A program made the position numbers and the translations under genes. From a virus, in IMG/VR virus record IMGVR_UViG_3300027747_004722, positions 1 through 64,000 of that record: a DNA stretch of 64,000 bases, one strand, 5' to 3'. The notes below the pieces were generated by a model. That model did not search any database. It was not told the origin of the DNA and was given only the letters and a program-made list of their open reading frames with translations. Of this stretch, positions 15,520 to 24,053 are shown one piece after another. The number at the start of each line of letters is the position of its first letter. Within the stretch, counting starts at the first letter, position 1.

Positions 15520-18500
15520 ATGCACAAAACAAACCCCGAAATACTGTTCAGCCTCACGGACAAGCCTTGCATGTGCCCTGCCGGGAGCAACGATTTTGAT
15601 TCTTGGCCCGAGTATGTCGGAATTTGTGGCGTGCCGTGTCTTGCCTACGTATGCTATAATAGGGACACCATAGATGCAAAGTGCCTGCCATTCCCAAATA
15701 TTGGCTTTGGTTTTCCGACGATAGGGGAATGCGAACAATATTGCGGTTTGAGTAAAAGTTCTTCGAGCTCCGGCGGAGGCCCATCCAGCAGCAGCTCCGG
15801 AGGAGGCCCATCCAGCAGTTCCGGAGGAGGCCCATCCAGCAGTTCCGGCGGAGGCCCATCCAGCAGTTCCGGCGGAGGCCCATCCAGCAGTTCCGGCGAT
15901 CGCTGCCCTATCGGCTTCTACGAAGCCGCCACCGATCCGTCGGGATCGCCCATTTGCTGTCCCGATGGATACTGCTACGACGGTTCGTGCAAGCCGCCAG
16001 GACAGTGTGGAGGCAGTAGCTCCAGTACGGAGTGCCCCGAAGGCGAGACCTGCGGGGAACCGTACACCAAATGCGAACCAAAGACAGAGGGAAGTGGCTG
16101 CGAGGAGCGGGGCTATATAAGAATTTGCCAAAGCGGACAATGCAATGATGTGTTCGCTGGAGTGGTCACATCCGAGTGCGACTGCCCATCCAGCAGCAGC
16201 TCGGCACCCTCCAGCAGCAGCTCCAGAGGTGGTAAGTGGTCCTGCGTGACCGCTAACAGGTGCGAGGAGGGGTCGACAGGCCCGTACGACGACGAGACCG
16301 CGTGCCTCGATGGTGCCAACCAAGACTGCGGTTGTGTCACGATTTCCTGCCCTCCGGACGAGCCGGGGCCGTGCGACCCCGATTACTGCACCAGGACTGT
16401 TACCACCCATCCATGCGTCATCGACAACGACGGCAATCCCTACTGTACAGGGGATCTGCAGATCGTCCCGTGTTCCGAATGCTGCCCGGAGGGTGAGGGG
16501 AACGAGTGCGCCGAGCCGTACTTTGGCGAATGCGTCCCGTCGAACCGCTGGGCAGGATGTGAGCAAGTATGGCTTCACTACAACTGTAGGGATGGAAGTT
16601 GCCAAGAAATTAACGACATCATCAGCTGCGACTGTCCGGCCAGCAGCAGCTCCTCAATTCCTTGTGATCCTCCGTGTGCCAGCTGCCAGAAGTGCGTCAG
16701 CGGCACATGTGTTCCCCACAACGAGGGAGCGATGTGCGAGAACAACCCTTGCAGGTACTGTCAAGGAGGATCATGCGTTGATGTTCCTAAAAACACGCTT
16801 TGCGGCGACGCATGTCACAAGTGTAAGGACGGAGACTGCATATTCCTGTGCCAAAACCCCGACGATGTATGTTGCGACAACGGACAATGCTGTGACAAAA
16901 ACCATGTATGTTGCCCAGACGGTTGCTGCGATCCATGTACCAAATGCGCCGACGGAGGAGGGTGCGAGTCCATACTGAACGACTGCCAGGAGTGCAAGGA
17001 CGGCAAACCCAAGTCAAAGTGCGGGGAATGCGAGGACTGTACGGACGGCAAATGTGTGGCGAACGGCAAGGTAAAGACGACAGGCGGAAAATGCGCATGC
17101 CCGCAGAATACAGTCGAAGTGGACGGAGTTTGCACGCCTTTCGGATTCGACTGCGGACCGTCAGGGTGCACGAAGGTAATAGGGGGTGGAACATACGACA
17201 ACCTGACGGAGTGCAACAGGTGGTGCACCGGAAACTGCAAGCCCATCCCGACCCCCCCTTCGGGCGAGCCTCTTCTTTGTCCTGACGGAAGTCAGTACGG
17301 CATCATAATTTACCCGAACTTCAACCTCACAAGCTGCTCGTGGACCGGACAGCCCCTTTTGTTCAGGTCGTGCGACGATGGCGGAGGCGGAGGAAGCAGC
17401 AGCGATTCCGGCACACCTCCGTCTTCAAGTGCTTGCTGCGACATTGCCGACTCCAAGTCCGATGCCGTTTACGAATTCTTGTGCGACTATGCCGTTCTCA
17501 AGACCTTGGGCTACGGAAGCCCCAGCACATGCTTCGGATTCTATGTTGAATACGAGTGGTGCAAGTCCTGTGCGGACGGAGCGCCCTCTGTCAGACAGAC
17601 CACCGTGCATATTTTCGACAAAAATTCTTGTGAATTTAAAACCATTTCCGTGTCTCAAGCGCTCCCATGCCCCGAGGCATCTTCAAGTTCGGGAGGAAGC
17701 AGTTCGAGCGAGTCCAGCAGTTCGAGCGAGTCCAGCAGTTCGAGCGAGTCCAGCAGTTCGAGCGAGTCCAGCAGCTCAAGTAGCTCAAGCAGTTCGTCGT
17801 CCAGCAGTTCGTCGTCCAGCAGTTCGTCCATAACCTCCAGCAGTTCGTCCAGCAGTTCGAGCGATTCCAGCAGTTCAAGCAGCAGTTCGAGCAGTCTATG
17901 CAGTATAGGCGGACTTACAGACTTCAATTCTGTAAAGTGTTGTTTGTACATAGATTCAAATTTAACTTGGCCTGAAAATTGTCAAACAATAACTCTTGGA
18001 TCAATATGCGAAGAATGTCCACCAGGATCTGGAAGTTATAATTTCACTGACTCTCAAATTTCCGACATAAGCACTCCTTGTTTTGAATGGGAACTTTGCG
18101 GACAAGCAAGCAGCTCAAGCAGCTCTGAATGCACGTGCGACCCTTCAACCGGCTCCAATCCCCCAGGATGCTCCCCCGACTGCGTAGAAAGATTCAAATG
18201 CAATAGCAATGGAAACTGCGACAGCCTAGGCTATTACACTGATTCCAACGCTCCATCGGGAAGCACAACAGATTGCGCAAATTGCTCCATTTGGTGCTGT
18301 ATTTCTGGAAAATGCGTGGAAGTTTTTGGAGACTCCCCATCCGACGCAACTGCTATATGCTATAACGTCCTTGGGGGTTACGCCGGGTGGATCGCAGAAG
18401 ATGGGTCGTCGGCCAATGACCAAGAGCATTGCGAGAAACAGTGCCATCCAACCTCGAGCAATAGCTCTGAATGCACGTGCGACCCTGCAACCGGCTCCAA

Positions 18501-20217
18501 TCCCCCGGGGTGTTCCCCCGACTGCGTAGAAAGATTTGCCTGCAAACAAAATTTCCAATGGCCTTTGCCGGAAAATGGAATTTGTGAATCTGTGGGTTAC
18601 TACACCGACCTTGGTCAGGAACAATACCGGCTTGCGGCCGGCTATTACGACTCATGTATGGATAGAACCACATGTGAAACAAATTGCATATTGAGAAATG
18701 ATGGTTGTTACGACAGTGCCGGATGCGGTATGGTGTACACCGCATATTCGGGAGCGTCGGCTTTGTGGCCTTACGAAGGGCCTTGCGATCCAACATGTGC
18801 GCCAAGATTCAACTGCAACGGCGATGGAAACTGCGATAGCATAAACTATTGGACTGATTCCAACGCCCCAGAGGGAAGCATAAAAGATTGCGTCACATGC
18901 ATATTGAGAAACACCGGTTGCGACAACTCTACGGGATGTTCTGAATCACACTCTACCGATTCAACAACATATCCATATGAAGGAGGTTGCGACTCAACAT
19001 GTGTAGAAAGATATTCGTGCAACGCCAGCAACGGAAGCTGCGATCCTTTGGGTTACTACACTGACTCAAGTGGATATATGGATCAAACCACATGTGGAAC
19101 AAATTGCATATTGAGAAACGACGGTTGTAATGGATATGGACCGTGCTCTTCATTGTACACTACGAATTCAGTGCAGTATCCTTACGAAGGAGCGTGTGAT
19201 CCAACATGCGCAGAAAGATTCAACTGTAATAGCAATGGAAGCTGCGACAGCCTAGACTATCACACTGATTCCAACGCCCCATCGGGAAGTATAAAAGATT
19301 GCTCAAATTGCACATGTTCCCTCAGTCCTGAATTGCCCATCAAAGTCTATCGCACGGGTGGGACTTCCGGGGTCATAGAGGGCGGAGCGGTCGGAGGAAC
19401 AAATCCCGGCGGCAATTTCTGGCAAAACGGCTGCGGTTATGATCTTGTTGGCACGATCAACAACCTACAGGACACAGTGGCCGTAGTTGCAGAAGGGCCG
19501 GCAACTGTCTATTCCGCCATAGAGGCTCAGGCGGTGGACGCCTGCGGACGCAATGTGTTTAGCGGACACGACATTACAAACGGAAGCCCGGCCGCTCAGG
19601 TGACTGTGTCTTATGCAGATTGTGCGGTAGGCTTCCCGTTTGCAAACAAGACCGAAGATGGCTGGTGTGGCAATCCGATCACCGGCAGTTCCACATCCGT
19701 TGGATTCGCGAATGTAGAGATCAAACATGCCGCTCGAGAGAAAAGAAGAGCGTGGGACAAGTGCATATGCGACTACTTCGCCGGTCCCGTCGAGAGCCAG
19801 AGGGGAAACTACGACTGTGGCAAATGCGTCCAGTCATGGGAATGCGATCACTCGGAGGGCCCGAGATTCGCCGGGTTCTACTCCGTTCACGGCCCGTCCG
19901 AGTCCGAAGTCAGGTCGAAGTGCCACCCACTGGGGTACGAGTGCGACAAGGAAATCGGGCCTGTGCCCTTCTACGCGGACTACGACGCCAACGCCCACAG
20001 GGTCATGCGGAGGGAGGAGGCCTGCCTGCCGAGGTACGGATGCTGCGAACGCGAGGGGTGCGTGAGCATCGGATACGGCACCATGGGATACCTCAAGGAG
20101 GAGTGCGATCTTGTGTGCGTCGAGCGATTCCAGATGAATGACGGGGAGTGCGTACCGACGGGGCGGGGGACATTCGGGATGACGGAAGAGGAGTGCGGGC
20201 CGGCGACAGGACGGTGA
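15520..20217 (+). CDS. Giant Cys-rich protein with poly-Ser linkers
   Basis: 1565 residues. Cys-rich modules are joined by Ser-rich linkers: GGGPSSSS repeats (residues about 75-127), short Ser tracts, and a long Ser/Glu tract near 725-790. Residues about 380-520 have dense CxxC patterns (KCKDG, CCDNGQCC). Residues about 865-1270 hold five or six diverged copies of a 50-80-residue module ending in CDPTCAERFNC...TDSNAPSGS..DC. No signal peptide or membrane segment is visible. This resembles extracellular disulfide-rich modular proteins; I infer a virion-attached adhesin or secreted protein. Base composition is patchy, A+T-richer across about 17900-19300, as if assembled from several sources. 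No known family. Confidence 0.75.
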   Translation: MHKTNPEILFSLTDKPCMCPAGSNDFDSWPEYVGICGVPCLAYVCYNRDTIDAKCLPFPNIGFGFPTIGECEQYCGLSKSSSSSGGGPSSSSSGGGPSSSSGGGPSSSSGGGPSSSSGGGPSSSSGDRCPIGFYEAATDPSGSPICCPDGYCYDGSCKPPGQCGGSSSSTECPEGETCGEPYTKCEPKTEGSGCEERGYIRICQSGQCNDVFAGVVTSECDCPSSSSSAPSSSSSRGGKWSCVTANRCEEGSTGPYDDETACLDGANQDCGCVTISCPPDEPGPCDPDYCTRTVTTHPCVIDNDGNPYCTGDLQIVPCSECCPEGEGNECAEPYFGECVPSNRWAGCEQVWLHYNCRDGSCQEINDIISCDCPASSSSSIPCDPPCASCQKCVSGTCVPHNEGAMCENNPCRYCQGGSCVDVPKNTLCGDACHKCKDGDCIFLCQNPDDVCCDNGQCCDKNHVCCPDGCCDPCTKCADGGGCESILNDCQECKDGKPKSKCGECEDCTDGKCVANGKVKTTGGKCACPQNTVEVDGVCTPFGFDCGPSGCTKVIGGGTYDNLTECNRWCTGNCKPIPTPPSGEPLLCPDGSQYGIIIYPNFNLTSCSWTGQPLLFRSCDDGGGGGSSSDSGTPPSSSACCDIADSKSDAVYEFLCDYAVLKTLGYGSPSTCFGFYVEYEWCKSCADGAPSVRQTTVHIFDKNSCEFKTISVSQALPCPEASSSSGGSSSSESSSSSESSSSSESSSSSESSSSSSSSSSSSSSSSSSSSSITSSSSSSSSSDSSSSSSSSSSLCSIGGLTDFNSVKCCLYIDSNLTWPENCQTITLGSICEECPPGSGSYNFTDSQISDISTPCFEWELCGQASSSSSSECTCDPSTGSNPPGCSPDCVERFKCNSNGNCDSLGYYTDSNAPSGSTTDCANCSIWCCISGKCVEVFGDSPSDATAICYNVLGGYAGWIAEDGSSANDQEHCEKQCHPTSSNSSECTCDPATGSNPPGCSPDCVERFACKQNFQWPLPENGICESVGYYTDLGQEQYRLAAGYYDSCMDRTTCETNCILRNDGCYDSAGCGMVYTAYSGASALWPYEGPCDPTCAPRFNCNGDGNCDSINYWTDSNAPEGSIKDCVTCILRNTGCDNSTGCSESHSTDSTTYPYEGGCDSTCVERYSCNASNGSCDPLGYYTDSSGYMDQTTCGTNCILRNDGCNGYGPCSSLYTTNSVQYPYEGACDPTCAERFNCNSNGSCDSLDYHTDSNAPSGSIKDCSNCTCSLSPELPIKVYRTGGTSGVIEGGAVGGTNPGGNFWQNGCGYDLVGTINNLQDTVAVVAEGPATVYSAIEAQAVDACGRNVFSGHDITNGSPAAQVTVSYADCAVGFPFANKTEDGWCGNPITGSSTSVGFANVEIKHAAREKRRAWDKCICDYFAGPVESQRGNYDCGKCVQSWECDHSEGPRFAGFYSVHGPSESEVRSKCHPLGYECDKEIGPVPFYADYDANAHRVMRREEACLPRYGCCEREGCVSIGYGTMGYLKEECDLVCVERFQMNDGECVPTGRGTFGMTEEECGPATGR
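15751..15897 (+). repeat. Short tandem repeats coding GGGPSSSS
   Basis: Repeated 24-base unit encoding Gly-Gly-Gly-Pro-Ser-Ser-Ser-Ser, about five copies. The repeats stay in frame and lack CRISPR-like unique spacers, so this is a protein linker. Confidence 0.8.
17687..17893 (+). repeat. Serine-codon simple repeat tract
   Basis: Runs of AGC/TCG/TCC/AGT encode about 60 Ser with a few Glu and Asp, including exact 15-base units. Likely a flexible linker and a length-variable site. Confidence 0.8.
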
Positions 20218-20613
20218 TCATTCCCAGGATATGGGACTGCCGTCTTTCTTCCTTCTCTTGCCCTTCGCATTGCAGGCCGAAAGAGTAGGCCTGCAGGCCG
20301 GGTACTTCCTGCCCGCACCGCGGCCGGCCTTCTTCCTGCCACAGGGGACAAGGTGTCCCTTGCGGCTCGCCTTGCAGTCAATCCACCCCTTTCCGTGGTT
20401 GCGGTCGAACCACCCCTTCAGCCCCCGCTCCTTCTCCAGTCCGAAGGTAGACTCGCTCACTTCCGATTCGCCCCAGTTGTCGGCCCCGACCTTGCGGCAC
20501 TTGACAAGAGCCCCCGAGGCGTACGCGCTCGGCCATTTCTTGTACCTCGACTTCACCTTGTGGTAGCACGCGTCTCTCGCCGCCCTCTGCTCCATCCAGT
20601 CAGAAAACCTCAT
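20218..20613 (-). CDS. Tagged DUF5872-like Cys/Lys-rich protein
   Basis: 131 residues. It starts MRFSDWMEQR, the shared F-x-x-W tag of this window. The body has two conserved-looking parts: CYHKVKSRYKKWPSAYASG with CRKVGADNWG, and GLKGWFDRNHGKGWIDC...PCGRKK...KYPACRPT. I recall this layout from DUF5872 proteins of marine and jumbo phages; function unknown. Basic and Cys-containing, so zinc and nucleic-acid binding are plausible. Its start overlaps the stop of the receiver-domain gene as ATGA. Confidence 0.7.
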   Translation of the reverse strand: MRFSDWMEQRAARDACYHKVKSRYKKWPSAYASGALVKCRKVGADNWGESEVSESTFGLEKERGLKGWFDRNHGKGWIDCKASRKGHLVPCGRKKAGRGAGRKYPACRPTLSACNAKGKRRKKDGSPISWE

Positions 20614-20909
20614 GCGAACCCCCAGAACCTGTTTGCATTATGTATGCACGATTGCATGTTCTTGGCACCGACCGGGTTGGCGGAATGCACGCGAACCTCC
20701 ATCGGACGCAGGGCTCCCCTGAACGCCATCTCCTCGATGAACTTCGCCACCTCGTACCCGGTTCCGTTGGAGGCGTCCCCCAGGTCGTGATCGAGCGAGA
20801 CCAATCCTACCGTGCCGTCGCCTATCGCCCTGATCACGTCAGCGGCGGTGCGGAAGTGCAGGTCGAAGCCCTCCGGCATAGGCCGCTCGTCGTCCAGCCA
20901 GACCCTCAG
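20610..20909 (-). CDS. Cyclic-phosphate-processing receiver-like (cREC) protein
   Basis: About 99 residues. Receiver-like fold with RVWLDDERPMPEGFD at the start, VSLDHDLGD in the middle and a VHSANPVGAKNMQS end. The DDER, LDHDLG and HSANPxG signature is that of the cREC family, predicted to act on cyclic phosphates and common in phages. The start is uncertain: I use CTG at 20909, overlapping the previous TGA; a GTG at 21017 would run through most of the upstream gene. Confidence 0.65.
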   Translation of the reverse strand: MRVWLDDERPMPEGFDLHFRTAADVIRAIGDGTVGLVSLDHDLGDASNGTGYEVAKFIEEMAFRGALRPMEVRVHSANPVGAKNMQSCIHNANRFWGFA

Positions 20910-21118
20910 CGGTCTTTCTGGTTCGCCAGTCTCCCAAACGGGGAAACCGTCAGGCCGGGGTCCTTGAGGATCCTCGCCATCTCCTTCTCCCCGTCCTTTG
21001 CGGTTATCTTCTCCCACGCCTTGGTCCTCGTCTGCCTCGTGTACTTCTTGAACACCGTCTCAAGGCTTCTCGCCATGTCCATTATAGCGTTTTTTAGGCT
21101 GCTCTTATTGTCCGACAT
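20906..21118 (-). CDS. Small charged helical protein
   Basis: 70 residues, Lys/Arg-rich and probably helical (MSDNKSSLKNAIMDMARSLE...). Its ATG overlaps the stop region of the gene upstream and its TGA overlaps the receiver gene start, so it is translated within a tightly coupled chain. Function unknown. Confidence 0.5.
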   Translation of the reverse strand: MSDNKSSLKNAIMDMARSLETVFKKYTRQTRTKAWEKITAKDGEKEMARILKDPGLTVSPFGRLANQKDR

Positions 21119-21299
21119 CTTTTTCGCCCCCCTTGCGACAGATCCAGTCCTTGAAGCTCATCGTGAGGAGCCTTCCCTTCCTCTTTTTCCTGCACTTCAG
21201 GTCCGAACGCGCCCCCCAGACCTGGAAGTTCGGGTTGTCCTCGCACCCCACCACGGCGAATGTCCCCGCCATCTCCTTCAGTGTTCCGTTCCTGTCCAT
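21105..21299 (-). CDS. 64-residue protein with a C-terminal F-x-x-W motif
   Basis: 64 residues. ATG at 21299 overlaps the stop of the tagged gene upstream (TGATG). It is basic in the middle (KCRKKRKGR) and contains MSFKDWICRKGG at residues 47-58. This is the same pattern as the N-terminal tags of other genes here, but at the C-terminal end. It may be a decayed tagged gene or a fusion. Function unknown. Confidence 0.45.
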   Translation of the reverse strand: MDRNGTLKEMAGTFAVVGCEDNPNFQVWGARSDLKCRKKRKGRLLTMSFKDWICRKGGEKDVGQ

Positions 21300-22102
21300 C
21301 AGTATGTGCTGAGGGCCGCGGCGATGCACTCCGCGATCTCGCTCTCCTTCTGTCCGGATGAAAAGTACTCGTCCCATTCCGAAGGCTGGGGCGTCCACCT
21401 GTGCCCCCTCGCGGGAGACTGTATGTCGTTGCCGAAGCTCCTTATCATCCCGGTCTTCGGGTCGTACGTGAATGTTATGGCGAACTGCTCCACCCTCGCG
21501 CTCCCCGGGGCCGCGACACCCTGCCCCCTGAGCTCGAAGAAAACCAGGTAGTTCCTGTCCTTCTCCACCTCCTTGACGCCCCTGAACAGGAATATCTCGG
21601 GTATCACGTCCCTCCTCTGGGCGAGCCTCGCGGTCTTGGTCACGAGGCTTCGGAGGCCCTTGTAGTCGTGCGAAGGCGCCTCCAGCTCCTCCTTGTGTAT
21701 GCTCTCCATGCTCTCGAATATGTAGTTCGCGAGGTTCTCGTCGAACTGCTCCGTGGCGAAGGCGAGGTCCTTGTACAGGAACATCCGCTTGCAGGTCCAC
21801 ACCTCGCGGCCCTCCAGGTCGAGCTGGAGCCTCCTCACTATGCTCTTGTACGATCCGAGCGGGGTGATCGTCATCATTATCGCACCCGGCTTGTCCCCCC
21901 ACCTTATCTGGTTGGAGAACTCCATGATCGGCTCGGATCCTCCTATGCGGTTCGAGAGCATGAACTCCACCACGAGGTCGGAGTTTATGTCCTTTATGGG
22001 CATGTCCGATCGGGCGGTCGGGGCGGACCTCTCCTCGCGCTTCCTCTCGAACCCGAATATGTCCCGGCCCTCGCCGAGGAGCCAACGCCTAAATGTGGTC
22101 AT
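21299..22102 (-). CDS. Tagged protein MTTFRRWLLGE, unknown
   Basis: 267 residues. N-terminal tag with an LxE site (LLGE) at residues 8-11, as in T4 capsid-targeting sequences. After a polar spacer, residues 40-250 form an apparently globular domain with strands such as IMMTITPLG and YLVFFELRG. No enzyme motif recognised. Start ATG 22102 is six bases from a shared TATATA box and has no ribosome site. Divergent from another tagged gene. Confidence 0.65.
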   Translation of the reverse strand: MTTFRRWLLGEGRDIFGFERKREERSAPTARSDMPIKDINSDLVVEFMLSNRIGGSEPIMEFSNQIRWGDKPGAIMMTITPLGSYKSIVRRLQLDLEGREVWTCKRMFLYKDLAFATEQFDENLANYIFESMESIHKEELEAPSHDYKGLRSLVTKTARLAQRRDVIPEIFLFRGVKEVEKDRNYLVFFELRGQGVAAPGSARVEQFAITFTYDPKTGMIRSFGNDIQSPARGHRWTPQPSEWDEYFSSGQKESEIAECIAAALSTY

Positions 22103-22107
22103 GGATC

Positions 22108-22115
22108 GTATATAC
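22108..22115. promoter_or_regulatory. Palindromic GTATATAC between two tagged genes
   Basis: Perfect 8-base palindrome. The TATATA core ends four bases before the plus-strand ATG (22119) and six bases before the minus-strand ATG (22102). Nothing else lies between the genes, so both must be expressed from this box or from read-through, with almost no leader. Confidence 0.55.
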
Positions 22116-22118
22116 GTC

Positions 22119-22592
22119 ATGCGAACGCCGTTTGGACATGCATTCTCAAGATGGATGGAATCTAGGATGGCCAAGGACGCCGTCGTGGGGGTGGTTGCGG
22201 GGGGAGCCCGTGTCGGCAGGGAGGAGGAAGACCACCTTCTCTCGAGGAAGACCACGGACTTCTCCTCGGAGATCAGGAGCAGGCTCAAGGGACTCGGGGT
22301 GGTCAAGTCGGCCCCCTCCGGGGGGTCTATAATGAGGGCCATAGACGACGGGATACAGGTCTCCGACCTCGTGGACAGGGTGTCCAAGCCGTTCCTCAAG
22401 GAGGACGTGTACGAGTCCGAGGCGGACGGCATGGAGAGGAACGCGAACGTCAGGGCCGCGATGGCCGCGCAGACCCCAGACTACCTCCGCTCCAGAAGGT
22501 CGCTGGTCCGGCACCTGATGGCCAAGGGGCTCACGGAGGAGGAGGCCCAGAAAAGGGCGGACGCCCAATTCGGACCGGGCCGAGGCTCCTAG
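22119..22592 (+). CDS. Tagged protein MRTPFGHAFSRWMES, unknown
   Basis: 157 residues. The FSRWMES tag lies at residues 9-15, slightly further in than in other tagged proteins and identical to that of the gene at 55554. The body is helical with many charged residues; the last 40 residues contain a helix-turn pattern (RRSLVRHLMAKGLTEEEAQKRADAQFG). No ribosome site; the ATG is four bases from the shared TATATA box. Its end overlaps uvsW by four bases. Confidence 0.6.
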   Translation: MRTPFGHAFSRWMESRMAKDAVVGVVAGGARVGREEEDHLLSRKTTDFSSEIRSRLKGLGVVKSAPSGGSIMRAIDDGIQVSDLVDRVSKPFLKEDVYESEADGMERNANVRAAMAAQTPDYLRSRRSLVRHLMAKGLTEEEAQKRADAQFGPGRGS

Positions 22593-23998
22593 AAGTCCAC
22601 CTCGTCCTTGACGAAAATCTCGTGCCCCTCCTTGGACAGTATCTTGATGCGCTTCTTGCTGTGCTCCAGGAGGTACTCGTTGTTGTGGAACACGAAGTCG
22701 TAGTAGTTGAGGATTTCCTTGTCCTCGGCCGTCCTGAGCCCTCTGCCGACCCTCTGGATGATGTGGTGGTCGGCCTGCCCGCCAGCCGCGTTGATGACGT
22801 TGTGAACCATCACGTTGATGCCGGCGTTGAATATCTGCTGGGTGGCTATGCCGACGACCTTCTCCCTAGAGGTCTTGAGCTTGTCGATGACCATCTTGCG
22901 GGTCTCGAGGTCGTCCTTGCCCTGCACCCACAGGGCGCCGGGGATCAACGAGGCTAGGCTGTCTCCGTGGGCGATCCTGTCGACGAGTATGAGCGTGCGG
23001 CCCCCCAGCCCCCCGGTCAGTCTCGTCACCATCTCGTGGAAGTGCCAGTTCTCGGCTATGCCGCGGGTGACCGCGTCGATGTAAACCTCGTACTTCAGCT
23101 CGGGCTCCCGCACGGGGTAGAAAGTGCACCTGCTCTTGGCCAGCATGCCGCGTTCCTGGAGGTGGCTCGTGGTGAGCACGCCCCCGGCGCTCTTGGACTT
23201 CAGAGCCGGGCCGAAGTATCCCTTTACGAGCCACTTCTGGCACAGATCCTTGCCCCCGAACTTGAACGGCGTGGCGCTCACGGCGGCCCGTACGGAGCAG
23301 GCCTTCATCTTGTTGAAGTACTTCTTCGGCTCCTTGCTCATGTTCTCGTGTATCTCGTCCACCACGAGGGCCTTCACCTTGTCGAGGAGGGGTTCCATCT
23401 TGTGGAGGCTCTGAACCGTGGCGCATGTGATCACGCCGGGGTCGTTGTACTTTCCGTATAGCCTCCCCACGTTCTGGAAGCCCCACTTGACGATCTCCTC
23501 GTAGTTCTGCTCCACGAGGCTCTTCTTGTTGGCGAGCACGAGGGTCGGGCAGTTTTTGGGCAGGGCCTTGAGGATGGACACCATCACAAACGTCTTTCCT
23601 GCTGCAGTGGGCGCGCATATGACTCCCCTCCTGTTCCTGATCAGGGCGTTTGTCAGGTCGACCTGGTAGTCGTGCAGATTCACTCCGTCCCCGAGGAAAC
23701 CATCGTCTATCTCCGGGAAGGCGAAATCGAACTCTCCACGCTCGTCGAGGGTCTCGTACTCGACGCCGAGGTGCTTCAGGGCGGCCTTGACTTCGGGGAG
23801 CAGGCCTGTGAGGAACCTGCCCGTCTTCTTGCTGAAGAACTCCGTGTAGCCGTCCCAGAGCTTCTGCTTGTAGAGCCTGCTGTGGAAATAGCCCCTCTCC
23901 CTGAACCTCATGCTCTCGTGCAGTACGGACAGTATGTCCATCCGCTCGCAGTAGAGCCAGGAGTAGCAGTTCTGGATGCGTAGGACGGTCTCTTTCAT
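22589..23998 (-). CDS. uvsW: UvsW-like SF2 DNA helicase
   Basis: 469 residues. The N-terminal 100 residues fit the UvsW accessory domain. The helicase core has motif I APTAAGKT near 130-137, motif II VVDEIHE near 205-215, motif III SATPF and motif VI IIQRVGRGLR near 415. T4 UvsW unwinds branched DNA and R-loops and switches replication from origin to recombination mode. The start ATG at 23998 follows a GCTAGAATAA box by four bases, so it is probably late and leaderless, consistent with late expression of uvsW in T4. Confidence 0.8.
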   Translation of the reverse strand: MKETVLRIQNCYSWLYCERMDILSVLHESMRFRERGYFHSRLYKQKLWDGYTEFFSKKTGRFLTGLLPEVKAALKHLGVEYETLDERGEFDFAFPEIDDGFLGDGVNLHDYQVDLTNALIRNRRGVICAPTAAGKTFVMVSILKALPKNCPTLVLANKKSLVEQNYEEIVKWGFQNVGRLYGKYNDPGVITCATVQSLHKMEPLLDKVKALVVDEIHENMSKEPKKYFNKMKACSVRAAVSATPFKFGGKDLCQKWLVKGYFGPALKSKSAGGVLTTSHLQERGMLAKSRCTFYPVREPELKYEVYIDAVTRGIAENWHFHEMVTRLTGGLGGRTLILVDRIAHGDSLASLIPGALWVQGKDDLETRKMVIDKLKTSREKVVGIATQQIFNAGINVMVHNVINAAGGQADHHIIQRVGRGLRTAEDKEILNYYDFVFHNNEYLLEHSKKRIKILSKEGHEIFVKDEVDF

Positions 23999-24002
23999 GC
24001 CA

Positions 24003-24012
24003 TTATTCTAGC
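24003..24012 (-). promoter_or_regulatory. Late-type promoter of uvsW
   Basis: GCTAGAATAA on the minus strand, then TGGC, then the uvsW ATG. The same ten bases occur in front of the HNH gene at 8271-8280. Confidence 0.5.
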
Positions 24013-24053
24013 GGAAATGGCCGTATTTATCAACCACGGACTATTATTATTCC

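Noticed and set aside
15751-17893. Tandem repeats that might be CRISPR arrays
   Set aside because: Repeat units are in frame, encode Gly/Pro/Ser linkers, and have no unique spacers of constant length.
20910-21017. GTG start giving a 135-residue cREC protein
   Set aside because: It would overlap most of the 70-residue gene upstream, and the cREC fold begins only at RVWLDDER.
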